A stretch of DNA of 64,000 nucleotides from Rhizobium sp. NXC14 (GCF_002117485.1 NZ_CP021030.1:2917001-2981000); one strand, 5' to 3'. Positions 7,377 through 16,264 are shown, counted from the first letter of the stretch. The notes: generated by a model not told the origin, from the sequence alone. Numbers and translations are program-made.

Positions 7377-9167
7377 TTATACGAGCTGACGGCCCTTGGC
7401 GTCGATCGCGTTGGCGACGGCTTCGTCGGTGGCTTCGTCGGGCAGCAGCATCTCGTTATGCGCCTTGCCCGAGGGGATCATCGGGAAGCAGTTGGCGAGA
7501 TTGGCGACGCGGCAATCGAAGATGACCGGCTTCTTGACCTCGATCATCTCGATAATGGCGTCGTCGAGCTCGTCCGGCTTTTCGCAGCGCAGTCCGACCG
7601 CGCCATAGGCTTCCGCAAGCTTGACGAAATCGGGCATCGCTTCCGTATAGGAGTGCGACAGGCGGTTGCCGTGCAGCAGTTGCTGCCACTGTCGCACCAT
7701 GCCCATATACTGGTTGTTCATGATGAAGATCTTGATCGGCGCGTCGTACTGGATCGCCGTCGACATTTCCTGAATGCACATCTGGATCGAGGCATCGCCG
7801 GCGATATCGATGACGAGGCTTTCGGGATGGGCGATCTGCACGCCGAGGGCCGCCGGCAGGCCGTAGCCCATCGTGCCGAGGCCTCCTGAGGTCATCCAGC
7901 GGTTCGGCTGTTCGAAGCCGAAGAACTGCGCCGCCCACATCTGGTGCTGGCCGACTTCGGTCGTGATGTAGGTGTCGCGGTCCTTGGTATGCGCATAGAG
8001 CCGCTCCAGCGCATATTGCGGCATGATCACATCGTTGCTCTTGGTAAAAGCAAAGGAATTGCGCGCCCGCCAGCGGGCGATATCGCTCCACCAATCCTCG
8101 AGGCGGCCCTTCTCCGGCCTCTTCGGCAGCGCCCGCCACAGGCGGACCATGTCTTCGAGGACATGGCCGACATCTCCGCGGATGCCGATGTCAACGCGGA
8201 CGTTCTTGTTGATCGAGGACGGATCGATATCGATATGGATCTTCTTCGAATTCGGCGAGAAGGCGTTAAGACGGCCGGTGATGCGGTCGTCGAAGCGGGC
8301 GCCGATGCAGACCATGACGTCGCAATCATGCATCGCCATGTTTGCTTCGTAGGAGCCGTGCATGCCGAGCATCTTCAGCCAGTTCTTGCCCGAAGCCGGA
8401 TAGGCGCCGAGGCCCATCAGCGTCGAAGTGATAGGGAAATCGGTGAGCTCGACCAGCTCGCGCAGCAGCTTGGAGGCCTCGGGGCCGGAATTGACGACGC
8501 CACCGCCGGAATAGATGATCGGACGGCGCGCATTCGCCATCATCTCAATCGCCGCATGGATCTGGTTGAGGTCGCCCTGGATCTTCGGCTGGTAGCTCTT
8601 CTGGATCGCGTAATCGGCGGGCGGCGTGTATGTGCCGGTCGCAAACTGCACGTCCTTCGGAATATCGACGACGACGGGGCCTGGACGGCCGGACTGGGCG
8701 ATGCGGAAGGCCTCATGAATGATGGCGGCGAGCTGGTTGACGTCCTTGACCAGCCAGTTGTGCTTGGTGCAGGGCCGGGTGATGCCGACCGTGTCGCATT
8801 CCTGGAAGGCGTCGGAGCCGATCAATGGGGTCGGAACCTGGCCGGTCAGGCAGACGAGCGGGATTGAATCCATCAGCGCATCCTGCAGCGGCGTGACCGC
8901 ATTGGTGGCGCCAGGACCAGAGGTCACCAGCATGACGCCGACCTTGCCTGTGGAGCGGGCGTAGCCTTCGGCCGCATGGCCGGCCCCCTGCTCGTGGCGA
9001 ACGAGAATGTGCTTGATCTCGTCCTGCTGGAAGATCTCGTCATAGATCGGCAGAACCGCGCCGCCGGGATAGCCGAAGATATGTTCGACGCCGTTATCCT
9101 TCAGCGCCTTGAGAACGATCTCCGCTCCCGTCATCCGATTGCCTGCCGCCTGATTGTCCGTGCTCAT
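7377..9167 (-). CDS. ilvI: acetolactate synthase large (catalytic) subunit
   Basis: About 596 residues, ThDP-dependent enzyme that makes 2-acetolactate or 2-aceto-2-hydroxybutyrate from pyruvate. GAEIVLKALKDNGVEHIFGY precedes GGAVLPIYDE; the catalytic Glu is in VRHEQGAGHAAEGYA; the ThDP-binding motif is GDASIQMCIQEMST ending NN. I start at ATG 9167 (MSTDNQAAGNRM); an in-frame start at 9230 would put the N-terminus in the attenuator stem region. A leader peptide, terminator and promoter lie upstream at 9229-9379. Confidence 0.96.
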   Translation of the reverse strand: MSTDNQAAGNRMTGAEIVLKALKDNGVEHIFGYPGGAVLPIYDEIFQQDEIKHILVRHEQGAGHAAEGYARSTGKVGVMLVTSGPGATNAVTPLQDALMDSIPLVCLTGQVPTPLIGSDAFQECDTVGITRPCTKHNWLVKDVNQLAAIIHEAFRIAQSGRPGPVVVDIPKDVQFATGTYTPPADYAIQKSYQPKIQGDLNQIHAAIEMMANARRPIIYSGGGVVNSGPEASKLLRELVELTDFPITSTLMGLGAYPASGKNWLKMLGMHGSYEANMAMHDCDVMVCIGARFDDRITGRLNAFSPNSKKIHIDIDPSSINKNVRVDIGIRGDVGHVLEDMVRLWRALPKRPEKGRLEDWWSDIARWRARNSFAFTKSNDVIMPQYALERLYAHTKDRDTYITTEVGQHQMWAAQFFGFEQPNRWMTSGGLGTMGYGLPAALGVQIAHPESLVIDIAGDASIQMCIQEMSTAIQYDAPIKIFIMNNQYMGMVRQWQQLLHGNRLSHSYTEAMPDFVKLAEAYGAVGLRCEKPDELDDAIIEMIEVKKPVIFDCRVANLANCFPMIPSGKAHNEMLLPDEATDEAVANAIDAKGRQLV

Positions 9168-9228
9168 CTGTGTCTGTTCCGTTTGATGCTGGATTTGCGT
9201 TTGTGGCCGGGAGCCCGATTTCGGGCAC

Positions 9229-9251
9229 AAAAAAAGGCCCCGGAGGAGCCT
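9229..9251 (-). terminator. intrinsic terminator in the ilvIH leader (attenuator)
   Basis: Read on the minus strand, AGGCTCC and GGGGCCT pair through 7 base pairs (one G-U) around TCC and are followed by seven Ts. It lies 35 bases after the leader stop codon and about 62 bases before the ilvI ATG. Its position between leader peptide and structural gene is that of an attenuator rather than an end-of-operon terminator. Confidence 0.85.
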
Positions 9252-9285
9252 GTCATCTAGCGCATGGGTGGCTGTCGCCGGATGG

Positions 9286-9342
9286 TTACACCATCCTGCC
9301 CATGCGCTTTCCCACCACGATAAGAGCCGTTGCGATTTTCAT
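9286..9342 (-). CDS. ilv leader peptide
   Basis: 18 codons encoding MKIATALIVVGKRMGRMV. Ile, Leu, Ile, Val, Val occur within eight codons, as expected for a branched-chain attenuation peptide. The two adjacent Val codons end 5 bases before the first arm of a perfect 9-base stem (9299-9307 with 9260-9268), which encloses a perfect 7-base hairpin (9280-9286 with 9290-9296) holding the leader stop codon. There is no Shine-Dalgarno sequence. The promoter at 9351-9379 predicts transcription starting within about 4 bases of the ATG, so the peptide is probably made from a leaderless transcript. Confidence 0.8.
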   Translation of the reverse strand: MKIATALIVVGKRMGRMV

Positions 9343-9350
9343 GGCCGGCA

Positions 9351-9379
9351 GTGATAGACAGAAAATTTCGCAGCGTCAA
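9351..9379 (-). promoter_or_regulatory. promoter of the ilv leader and ilvIH
   Basis: Minus-strand TTGACG (9374-9379) and TATCAC (9351-9356) are separated by exactly 17 bases. The expected start point, 5-9 bases past the -10 box, falls at or just before the leader ATG (9342). Five of six -35 positions match the consensus. Confidence 0.7.
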
Positions 9380-9443
9380 CGCATGCCGCAACAAAAAACT
9401 GCCCTGGGCCCCCGCCTCCCAAAATCGATAGGATGAAGGATTT

Positions 9444-9470
9444 GTTAAAGGATCGACTTTATCCTTTAAC
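9444..9470. promoter_or_regulatory. perfect 10-base inverted repeat upstream of the HerA-like gene
   Basis: Arms GTTAAAGGAT (9444-9453) and ATCCTTTAAC (9461-9470) with a 7-base spacer, ending 20 bases before the TTG start. Two more AGGAT/GGAT copies lie just upstream. It could be an operator or an RNA stem in the 5' leader. There is no T-run, so it is not a terminator. Confidence 0.45.
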
Positions 9471-9490
9471 GCTACCGCAGGGAGTAGCCT

Positions 9491-11515
9491 TTGCTCAACA
9501 ACGACTTGCGCATGTCTGGCAAGGCAAGCGAGCACGATCGACGCGACGGCCATACGCCGGGAAATCGCTTTCTCGGCCGCGTCGTTGCATGCAGCGGCTC
9601 CAGGGCCACGATTGCCGCTGTCGCCGTTGAGGGCGGCACCGATCTTACAGAACTCTGGTCCGTCGGCCGGCTGATTTCGATCAGCGTCGGCCGCAACCGT
9701 GTCGTCGCCCTGGTCTATCAAATGAACACCGGCAGCCATGCCTGGGGCGAAGGCGAGGACAATAAGTTCAGAATCGAGACCGAGCTTCTCGGCGAAGTCC
9801 GCGTCGATGAGGACGGGCGCGAGGAATTTTCGACCGGCATCTCACGTTATCCCTATCTCGGCGCCATCGCCCATCGCATCCGCGCCGCCGACCTTATGCG
9901 CATCTACGATGCCGGAACGGGTACGACCGCCATCATCGGCAAGCTAACGCAGGATGAAAGCATCGATGCGGCGATCCACATCCCGTCAATGCTCTCCAAG
10001 CATTTCGCCGTCGTCGGCTCGACCGGCGTCGGCAAGTCGACCGCCGTATCGCTACTTTTGCACAAGGCGATCGCGGCCGATCCGAAGCTGCGCGTGCTGA
10101 TCCTCGATCCGCACAATGAATTCGCCGCCGCCTTTCCCAAGCACGCCGTCACCATCGATACGGATACGCTCGACCTGCCCTTCTGGCTGATGCGGCTGGA
10201 GGAATTTGCCGAAGTCGTGTTTCGCGGCCGCCCGCCCGTGCCCGAAGAGCTCGACATGCTGCGCGACATCATGCCGGAGGCCAAACGCGCCTTCCGCGGC
10301 AGCGACAACTCGCTGGTGCGCCGCACGACGGAAAAGAGCTCGATCACCGCCGATACGCCGGTTCCCTACCGCATGGCCGATCTGCTGGCGCTGATCGACG
10401 AGCGCATCGGCCGCCTCGAAGGCCGGGCGGAAAAGCCCTCCCTGCGGTCGCTGAAGATGCGCCTCATCGCCGCGATCAACGATCCGCGCTATCACTTCAT
10501 GTTCTCCAACAACACGATCAGCGACACGATCACCGATACCATCGCGCAGATCTTCCGCATCCCCGGAGATAACAGACCAATCTGCACTTTCCAGCTTGCC
10601 GGCATTCCCTCCGAAGTCGTTAATTCGGTCGCCTCCGTGCTTTGCCGCATGGCTTTCGAAGTGGCGTTGTGGAGTGACGGCGCCATCCACATGCTCGTCG
10701 TCTGCGAGGAAGCCCACCGCTACATCCCGTCCGATCCGAACCTCGGCTTCATCCCTACGCGCCAGGCGATCGCCCGCATCGCCAAGGAGGGCCGTAAATA
10801 CGGTGTCTCGCTGGGCATCATCACTCAGCGGCCAGGCGAGCTCGACCAGACGATCCTGTCACAGTGCTCGACGCTCTTTGCCATGCGCCTTGCCAATGAC
10901 CGTGACCAGGAAATCATTCGTTCAGCCATCCCGAATTCATCGATCTCGACGACGAGCTTCATCTCCTCGATCGGCAACGGTGAGGCGATCGCCTTCGGCG
11001 AGGCGATCAGCGTGCCGATGCGGATGCGCTTCTCCCGTGTTGAAGAGAACCTCCTGCCGAAGGCCGCCAGCGCCAACAGCAAGCATAGCGAGGAAGATCC
11101 CGATACGGTCGATTTGCGCAAGATCGTCACCCGCATGCGGGCGGTGACCGTCGGGCCTGACATTTCGAATTTTCAGCAGAGCGTTGCGGCATCCATGCCA
11201 GATTTCGACGAGGCTCAGGAAACCGACGATGCTTCCGATGCCAAACCCGTTACCCCGTCGGCACCGGCTTCGGCGCCACTCCAATCCTACCGGCGCGAAT
11301 TGCTGCCGCAGGCGCCGCGGCTGGACCCGGCCGAACCGGCCCCGATCGATCCGCGGCTGGACGCGCTGCGCCGCGAACTGCGTCGCGAGGAGCCGGTCTT
11401 TCCTCGGCCGGCGCCGCCGACCGACCAGCCGCAGATCACCCGCCGGGAACCCGGCCCGTCTCTGCGTGAAAGCATCCTGAAAAAGCCGCTGAGCAGCCTT
11501 TACAACAAGGATTGA
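9491..11515 (+). CDS. HerA-like ATPase (HAS-barrel, DUF87)
   Basis: About 674 residues. An N-terminal HAS-barrel-like region is followed by a RecA/FtsK-fold motor: Walker A GSTGVGKST at residues 176-184, Walker B LVVCEEAHR at about 402-410, then the sensor-like IITQRPGELDQTILSQC. Residues after about 540 are Pro/Ala/Arg-rich and probably disordered. HerA proteins form hexameric DNA translocases, usually with the nuclease NurA; no nuclease, SIR2 or methylase gene is adjacent here. TTG 9491 is preferred because GGGAG is 7 bases upstream. The role in Rhizobium is unknown. Confidence 0.85.
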   Translation: MLNNDLRMSGKASEHDRRDGHTPGNRFLGRVVACSGSRATIAAVAVEGGTDLTELWSVGRLISISVGRNRVVALVYQMNTGSHAWGEGEDNKFRIETELLGEVRVDEDGREEFSTGISRYPYLGAIAHRIRAADLMRIYDAGTGTTAIIGKLTQDESIDAAIHIPSMLSKHFAVVGSTGVGKSTAVSLLLHKAIAADPKLRVLILDPHNEFAAAFPKHAVTIDTDTLDLPFWLMRLEEFAEVVFRGRPPVPEELDMLRDIMPEAKRAFRGSDNSLVRRTTEKSSITADTPVPYRMADLLALIDERIGRLEGRAEKPSLRSLKMRLIAAINDPRYHFMFSNNTISDTITDTIAQIFRIPGDNRPICTFQLAGIPSEVVNSVASVLCRMAFEVALWSDGAIHMLVVCEEAHRYIPSDPNLGFIPTRQAIARIAKEGRKYGVSLGIITQRPGELDQTILSQCSTLFAMRLANDRDQEIIRSAIPNSSISTTSFISSIGNGEAIAFGEAISVPMRMRFSRVEENLLPKAASANSKHSEEDPDTVDLRKIVTRMRAVTVGPDISNFQQSVAASMPDFDEAQETDDASDAKPVTPSAPASAPLQSYRRELLPQAPRLDPAEPAPIDPRLDALRRELRREEPVFPRPAPPTDQPQITRREPGPSLRESILKKPLSSLYNKD

Positions 11516-12414
11516 TGCTCCAGCGCGATCAACGGCCGGGCAGCATCGAGCACACGCTGGCGATCCGCCCGCCCGAGCGGCAGGAGCGGCCGGGGAAGCT
11601 CCGCCCGAACGCCAAGGAGATGCTCGGCCAGCATATAGACCACGCGAATGCTTCCATACGCCTTGAACACGTGCCAGAGCGGCTGCAGAAGACCATCGAG
11701 CCGGCGCGCCTCGCCGTCATTGCCGGCGATCGCGGCCTTGGTCAGAGCGAGCGCTACGCGGGGAAGAAGCCCGCCGATAACGCTGTACCAAGCGTCTGCG
11801 CCTGCAAGCAGTGCCTCCGCCGCACCCCAATCGCCGCTGTAGCCGATCGCGAGATCGGTCTTTTCCCGCAAAGTCGCAAGCTCGCCAAGCAAATCGCCGT
11901 CTGCCGGCAGCGGCATTTTCACCGCCTTGATCGTCTCGACATCGGAGAGGCGCTGCAGAAGCTCGCGGCTGAAGATGAAGTGCGTCGTGCCGGGATTGTT
12001 GTAGATGCAGAGCGGCAGTCTGGTTGCCTTGGCCACAGCGAGGAAGTGCTGGTAGGCCTCTTCCTGGGTCAGCGGCGTGTAGGAAACAGGCGCAAGCAGA
12101 AGCGCATCCGCGCCGGCAGCCTCGGCGTCCCTGGCGAGATCCACGGCATGATCCGTCCTCAGGGCGCCGGCGCCGACGAGGAGTGGAACACGGCCGTTGA
12201 CGCATTCGACCGCCGCCTTGACGGCCCGCAGCCGCTCCTCGCGCGTGAGATAGGCGTATATCCCGGTGCTGCCGAGAAGGCCGATGGAGGCCACACCTGA
12301 CTCGCACAGGGGGGCCAGCAAGCGGCAGAGCCCCTCAACGTCCACCCGGCCATCGGGATCGGCAGGCGTCGGCGGAAAGGCCGAGAGGCCATGGAACGTA
12401 GAAATGGCAGGCAT
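11500..12414 (-). CDS. dihydrodipicolinate synthase family lyase/aldolase
   Basis: About 304 residues from ATG 12414 (AGGA 8 bases upstream). It has the Class I aldolase barrel: LLGSTGIYAYLTREER, VPLLVGAGALRT, LLLAPVSYTPLTQEEAYQHF with the conserved Tyr, and ICIYNNPGTT-like (here LCIYNNPGTTHF). The Schiff-base Lys is in TIKAVKMPLPADGD. Probably not the lysine-pathway DapA, since such paralogs usually act on sugar acids or hydroxyproline products. Its last 16 bases overlap the 3' end of the HerA-like gene. Confidence 0.85.
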   Translation of the reverse strand: MPAISTFHGLSAFPPTPADPDGRVDVEGLCRLLAPLCESGVASIGLLGSTGIYAYLTREERLRAVKAAVECVNGRVPLLVGAGALRTDHAVDLARDAEAAGADALLLAPVSYTPLTQEEAYQHFLAVAKATRLPLCIYNNPGTTHFIFSRELLQRLSDVETIKAVKMPLPADGDLLGELATLREKTDLAIGYSGDWGAAEALLAGADAWYSVIGGLLPRVALALTKAAIAGNDGEARRLDGLLQPLWHVFKAYGSIRVVYMLAEHLLGVRAELPRPLLPLGRADRQRVLDAARPLIALEHQSLL

Positions 12415-12469
12415 GATGCGATCCTGAAAGACAGTTGATTGGCAACGAGCCAGACGATATCGCCTCATG

Positions 12470-13363
12470 CTAAAGCGTCAATCGCTCCCAGCTTTCGTCC
12501 ATCTGATTGCGGAACCAGGTCATTTGCCGCTTGGCATATTGCCGTGTCGCCGCAGCCCCCTTCTCCAGCACCTCATCGCGGGTCATCTCGCCCTTCAGCA
12601 TCGCCGCGATCTGCGACACACCGATGGCCTTCATGACGGGCGCCTCGGCCGGTAGGTCGAGCGCAAGCAGCGCCTTCACCTCGTCTTCCGCACCCTGTTG
12701 CAGCATCTTTTCGAAACGGCCATTGATGCGAGCATGCAGCACCGCCCGGTCCGGGAGAACGACTATCTTGCGGGCCTCGTCGGCATCGATCACCACAGGC
12801 CCGGACCGGACCTGGAAATCGGCGATCGAGCGTCCCGTCGCTTTGATTACCTCCAGCGCCCGGACGATGCGCTGACCGTCCTGGCGGTTGAGGCTTGCCG
12901 CCATGGCGGGATCGGCCTCGCAAAGCTCAACGTAAAGCGCATCCGGCCCCTCCTCCACGAGTCGCGTGCGCAAGTCTTCCCGCAGTACTTCCGGTATATC
13001 AGGCATCTCGGAGAGACCGCCGGTCAGCGCCTTGAAGTAAAGCCCCGTGCCGCCGACGAAAACCGGTAGCTGCCCGGCGGCCCTGAGGGCCGGCAAAAGC
13101 GCCGAGACATCGCGCAGCCAGGCGCCTGTGGAATAGCCGGCCCCCGGCGGCACGTGACCGTAGAGATGATGCGGCACGCCCTGCATCTCCTCTTCCGACG
13201 GACGCGCGGTCAGCACCCGCAGCGTATCGTAGACCTGCATGCTGTCGGCATTGACGACCGCGCCGTCATGGCGCTTGGCCAATTCCACGGCAAGGGCGGA
13301 CTTGCCGCTGGCGGTCGGCCCGGTTATCAGGATCGCGTTCTCTACGCTCAGAAGGTTTTCCAT
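12470..13363 (-). CDS. miaA: tRNA dimethylallyltransferase
   Basis: About 297 residues. ILITGPTASGKSALAVELA holds the P-loop (GPTASGKS, residues 15-22), followed by NADSMQVYDTLRVLTARPS and QGVPHHLYGHV, and FVGGTGLYFKALTGG. MiaA transfers dimethylallyl to A37 of tRNAs reading UNN codons. Of the two consecutive ATG codons the second (13363) has the better spacing from GAGGG. The start lies one base from the divergent serB start. Confidence 0.96.
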   Translation of the reverse strand: MENLLSVENAILITGPTASGKSALAVELAKRHDGAVVNADSMQVYDTLRVLTARPSEEEMQGVPHHLYGHVPPGAGYSTGAWLRDVSALLPALRAAGQLPVFVGGTGLYFKALTGGLSEMPDIPEVLREDLRTRLVEEGPDALYVELCEADPAMAASLNRQDGQRIVRALEVIKATGRSIADFQVRSGPVVIDADEARKIVVLPDRAVLHARINGRFEKMLQQGAEDEVKALLALDLPAEAPVMKAIGVSQIAAMLKGEMTRDEVLEKGAAATRQYAKRQMTWFRNQMDESWERLTL

Positions 13364-13364
13364 C

Positions 13365-14255
13365 ATGGCCCTCGTTGCCACGCTTGTTGCCAATCCGTCA
13401 AATCCTGTGCTTACTCCCAGCATTGCCGAACAAGCGGCCGAGGCAGTAACCGCTTCCGGCCTCTACTGGCTGGCCGACGGCGTTGCCTGCGACATCGCAC
13501 TGCGCGACGGCGCGGATGCGCAAGCGGCCGAGGCCAATCTTCTCGCCGTCATTTCGAGCGCCCCCATCGACCTCGTCATCCAGGAGCAGGACAGCCGCCG
13601 CAAGAAGCTGCTGATCGCCGACATGGATTCGACGATGATCGGCCAGGAATGCATCGACGAACTCGCCGCAGAAGTCGGCCTGAAGGAGAAGGTCGCCGAC
13701 ATCACCGCCCGCGCCATGAATGGCGAGATCGCCTTTGAGCCCGCCCTGCGCGAGCGCGTCGCCCTCTTGAAAGGACTGCCGATCTCGGTTGTCGACGAGG
13801 TCATCGCCAAGCGCATCACGCTGACGCCGGGAGGGCCGGAGCTGATCGCCACCATGAAATCGAAAGGTCATTACACCGCCCTCGTCTCCGGCGGCTTCAC
13901 CGTCTTTACCAGCCGCATCGCCGCCACTCTTGGCTTCGACGAAAACCGCGCCAATACGCTGCTGGACGAGGATGGCATTCTCTCCGGCTTCGTCGCCGAA
14001 CCTATCCTCGGCAAGCAGGCAAAGGTGGATGCGCTGAACGAGATTTCAGCAAGCCTCGGCATTTCGCCACAGGAGGCAATCGCCGTCGGCGACGGCGCCA
14101 ATGATCTCGGCATGCTGCAACTCGCCGGCTCCGGCGTCGCCCTTCACGCCAAGCCCACTGTCGCCGCTCAGGCGCGGATGCGCATCAATCACGCCGACCT
14201 GACGGCACTTCTTTATATCCAGGGTTATCGGAAGACCGATTTCGTGATGGGCTAA
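13365..14255 (+). CDS. serB: phosphoserine phosphatase
   Basis: About 296 residues. HAD phosphatase with DMDST (residues 86-90; Asp86 nucleophile, Asp88 acid), TALVSGGFTVFTSRIA with the motif II Ser, and GDGANDLGML for motif IV. It makes serine from phosphoserine. The N-terminal 80 residues form the ACT-like extension seen in alphaproteobacterial SerB. The start is chosen at MALVATLVANPSNP; the frame is open upstream but there it is antisense to miaA. Confidence 0.95.
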   Translation: MALVATLVANPSNPVLTPSIAEQAAEAVTASGLYWLADGVACDIALRDGADAQAAEANLLAVISSAPIDLVIQEQDSRRKKLLIADMDSTMIGQECIDELAAEVGLKEKVADITARAMNGEIAFEPALRERVALLKGLPISVVDEVIAKRITLTPGGPELIATMKSKGHYTALVSGGFTVFTSRIAATLGFDENRANTLLDEDGILSGFVAEPILGKQAKVDALNEISASLGISPQEAIAVGDGANDLGMLQLAGSGVALHAKPTVAAQARMRINHADLTALLYIQGYRKTDFVMG

Positions 14256-14271
14256 GAAGGCCGAAACGCCC

Positions 14272-14314
14272 CTCCTCCCGCATTCCTGCGCTCGTCACAG
14301 GAATGCGGGAGGAG
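14272..14314. repeat. long rhizobial hairpin repeat, copy 1
   Basis: A perfect 17-base inverted repeat (14272-14288 and 14298-14314) with a 9-base loop CGCTCGTCA, between the convergent serB and degP ends. The inner arm ATTCCTG/CAGGAAT and the loop match, in the opposite orientation, the repeat at 32576-32620. It may also terminate both genes. Confidence 0.75.
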
Positions 14315-14363
14315 TGGAGCGAGAACAGGAAGGCGGCACCTAGTCGCCACCGCCGCAGTTCTC

Positions 14364-16064
14364 CTATTCCATCGGCACCGCAACGAACCGCAGATCGCCG
14401 TTTGCCGATGCGATCATCAGCTGGGCGTTGCGGCGCCCTTCCTGTTTCAGCGATTTCACCTTGGCCGCGACCGCATCCGGGGATTTCATGAACTCCTGTG
14501 CCACCTCGACGATAACGTCCCCTGGCTTCAACCCCTTTTCGGCCGAGGCGGAGCCGGCCTCCACCTCCGTCACGACGACGCCGTCGACGCTTTCGGCGAT
14601 GCCGAAAGCCTTGCGTGTTTCGGGACTGAGGAGCGACAGCGACAAACCGAGCACGTTCTTCGGCATGGCCGCATCCGGCGATACCTGGCCCTGTTGGTGC
14701 TGGTCCGGCGCCGGTGTGCCCGGTGCGGGCGCTGCCTGATCGCCAGTATCCGGCTGATCCATATCGTCGTTTTCGTCGGGATCAGGGGTGATCACGCCAT
14801 CCGGCGCTGCATCGCCGGATGCCGCCTGATCGCTGTCTTCGAGCCGGCCGAGCTTCACCTTGACGGTCTGCTCCTTGCCGTCGCGCAGCACCACGACGTC
14901 GACTTCTTTTCCGACCGTGCTTTCCGCCACGACGCGCGGCAGGTCGCGCATTTCATTGACCGCCTTGCCGTCGAATTTCAGAATGACGTCGCCCGCCTTG
15001 ATCGAGCCGTCGTCGACGGGACCGCCCTTGATGACGCCGGCGACCAGCGCGCCCTTGGCGGTGTCGAGCCCGAGACTGTCGGCGATGTCGTCGGTCACCG
15101 GCTGGATGCGCACGCCGAGCCAGCCGCGCCGCGTCTCGCCATACTGGCGCAACTGCTCGACGACGCCGGAAGCAAGTTCGGACGGTACCGAGAAGCCGAT
15201 GCCGATCGAGCCGCCGCTCGGCGAGATGATCGCCGTGTTGATGCCGATCACTTCACCCTTCATGTTGAAGAGCGGCCCCCCGGAATTGCCCTTGTTGATC
15301 GCCGCATCCGTCTGGATGAAGTTGTCGTAGGGGCCGGCATTGATGTTGCGGCCGCGCCCGGAAATGATGCCGACCGTCACCGAACCGCCGAAGCCGAATG
15401 GATTGCCGATCGCCATGACCCAGTCGCCGATGCGCATCTCGCTGGAGTCGCCGAATTTCACCGATTTCAGCGGTGTCTTCGGCTCGACCTTCAACACGGA
15501 AAGATCGGTCTTCGTATCCGTGCCGATCAGCTTCGCCTTGAGCTTCGAGCCGTTGGCGAAATTGACCTCGATGTCGTCGGCGCCCTCGATCACATGGTTG
15601 TTGGTCACGATATAGCCGGCCGGATCGATGACGAAACCGGATCCAAGCGAGCTGACATTATGGTTGGGGCCCTTGTTGCCCTGCTGTTTGTTGAAGAAGT
15701 CGTTGAAGAATTCCTGGAATGGTGACCCGTCAGGGGCACGCGGCGCCGGGCCGACCCCTTCGTCATCCTTCACATTCTGCGAGGTCGAGATATTGACCAC
15801 AGCATCGAGCAACCCTTCTGCGAGATCGGCAACGGAAGCCGGACCGTTGGTCGGCATGACGGTCTGAACCGGTGGCGTCTGCTGCGGCGTGGTAGATGCA
15901 GGTGGTGTGGGAGCAGCCGGAACAGGCGCGGCAACCCCGGGCGCTGCTGTTTCAGGCGTGGTTTGCGCAAAAGCCACCCCGCTCACGCCGGCTTGCGCCA
16001 GGATGGTGGCGCTGGCCAGAAGCGCGAGCGTTCGTCTGAAGGGCAAGCGAATCGTCGGGGCCAT
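14364..16064 (-). CDS. degP: Do/DegP-family periplasmic serine protease
   Basis: About 566 residues. A signal peptide ends near ASGVAFAQ-type residues (VSGVAFAQT), then a Pro/Ala-rich linker. The trypsin-like triad is His157 (TNNHVIEG), Asp187 (KTDLSVLKV) and Ser261 (GNSGGPLF). Two PDZ domains follow at about 305-395 and 475-560, separated by an acidic Asp/Pro-rich linker. It degrades or refolds misfolded envelope proteins. ATG 16064 has GAGGA at a good distance; the preceding TTG is too close. It follows hflKC on the same strand. Confidence 0.95.
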   Translation of the reverse strand: MAPTIRLPFRRTLALLASATILAQAGVSGVAFAQTTPETAAPGVAAPVPAAPTPPASTTPQQTPPVQTVMPTNGPASVADLAEGLLDAVVNISTSQNVKDDEGVGPAPRAPDGSPFQEFFNDFFNKQQGNKGPNHNVSSLGSGFVIDPAGYIVTNNHVIEGADDIEVNFANGSKLKAKLIGTDTKTDLSVLKVEPKTPLKSVKFGDSSEMRIGDWVMAIGNPFGFGGSVTVGIISGRGRNINAGPYDNFIQTDAAINKGNSGGPLFNMKGEVIGINTAIISPSGGSIGIGFSVPSELASGVVEQLRQYGETRRGWLGVRIQPVTDDIADSLGLDTAKGALVAGVIKGGPVDDGSIKAGDVILKFDGKAVNEMRDLPRVVAESTVGKEVDVVVLRDGKEQTVKVKLGRLEDSDQAASGDAAPDGVITPDPDENDDMDQPDTGDQAAPAPGTPAPDQHQQGQVSPDAAMPKNVLGLSLSLLSPETRKAFGIAESVDGVVVTEVEAGSASAEKGLKPGDVIVEVAQEFMKSPDAVAAKVKSLKQEGRRNAQLMIASANGDLRFVAVPME

Positions 16065-16204
16065 CAAGCTTCCTCATAAGGCGTAAATGCGCATATTCAG
16101 CACCAGCATAAGGCGGAATGATGGAGGGTGAAATCACCTTTTCGCGAAATCCCCGTGCAATCTGACGGACCATCACAAAAGCCCGGCCTTACCTCTTGAA
16201 ATCG

Positions 16205-16231
16205 AAAGGGCCGGCGCTGGGCCGACCCTTT
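16205..16231 (-). terminator. hairpin downstream of hflC
   Basis: Arms of 11 base pairs (16205-16215 and 16221-16231, one G-U pair) around GCTGG, 34 bases past the hflC stop. The following minus-strand bases are only mildly T-rich, so termination may be partial and degP may be read through. Confidence 0.5.
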
Positions 16232-16264
16232 CTCGATCTTGGAGGGAAACAGATCCCGGCGCTT

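Noticed and set aside
9491..11515. Anti-phage HerA defence system
   Set aside because: No SIR2, DUF4297, nuclease or other partner gene is adjacent, and the neighbours are core metabolism genes.
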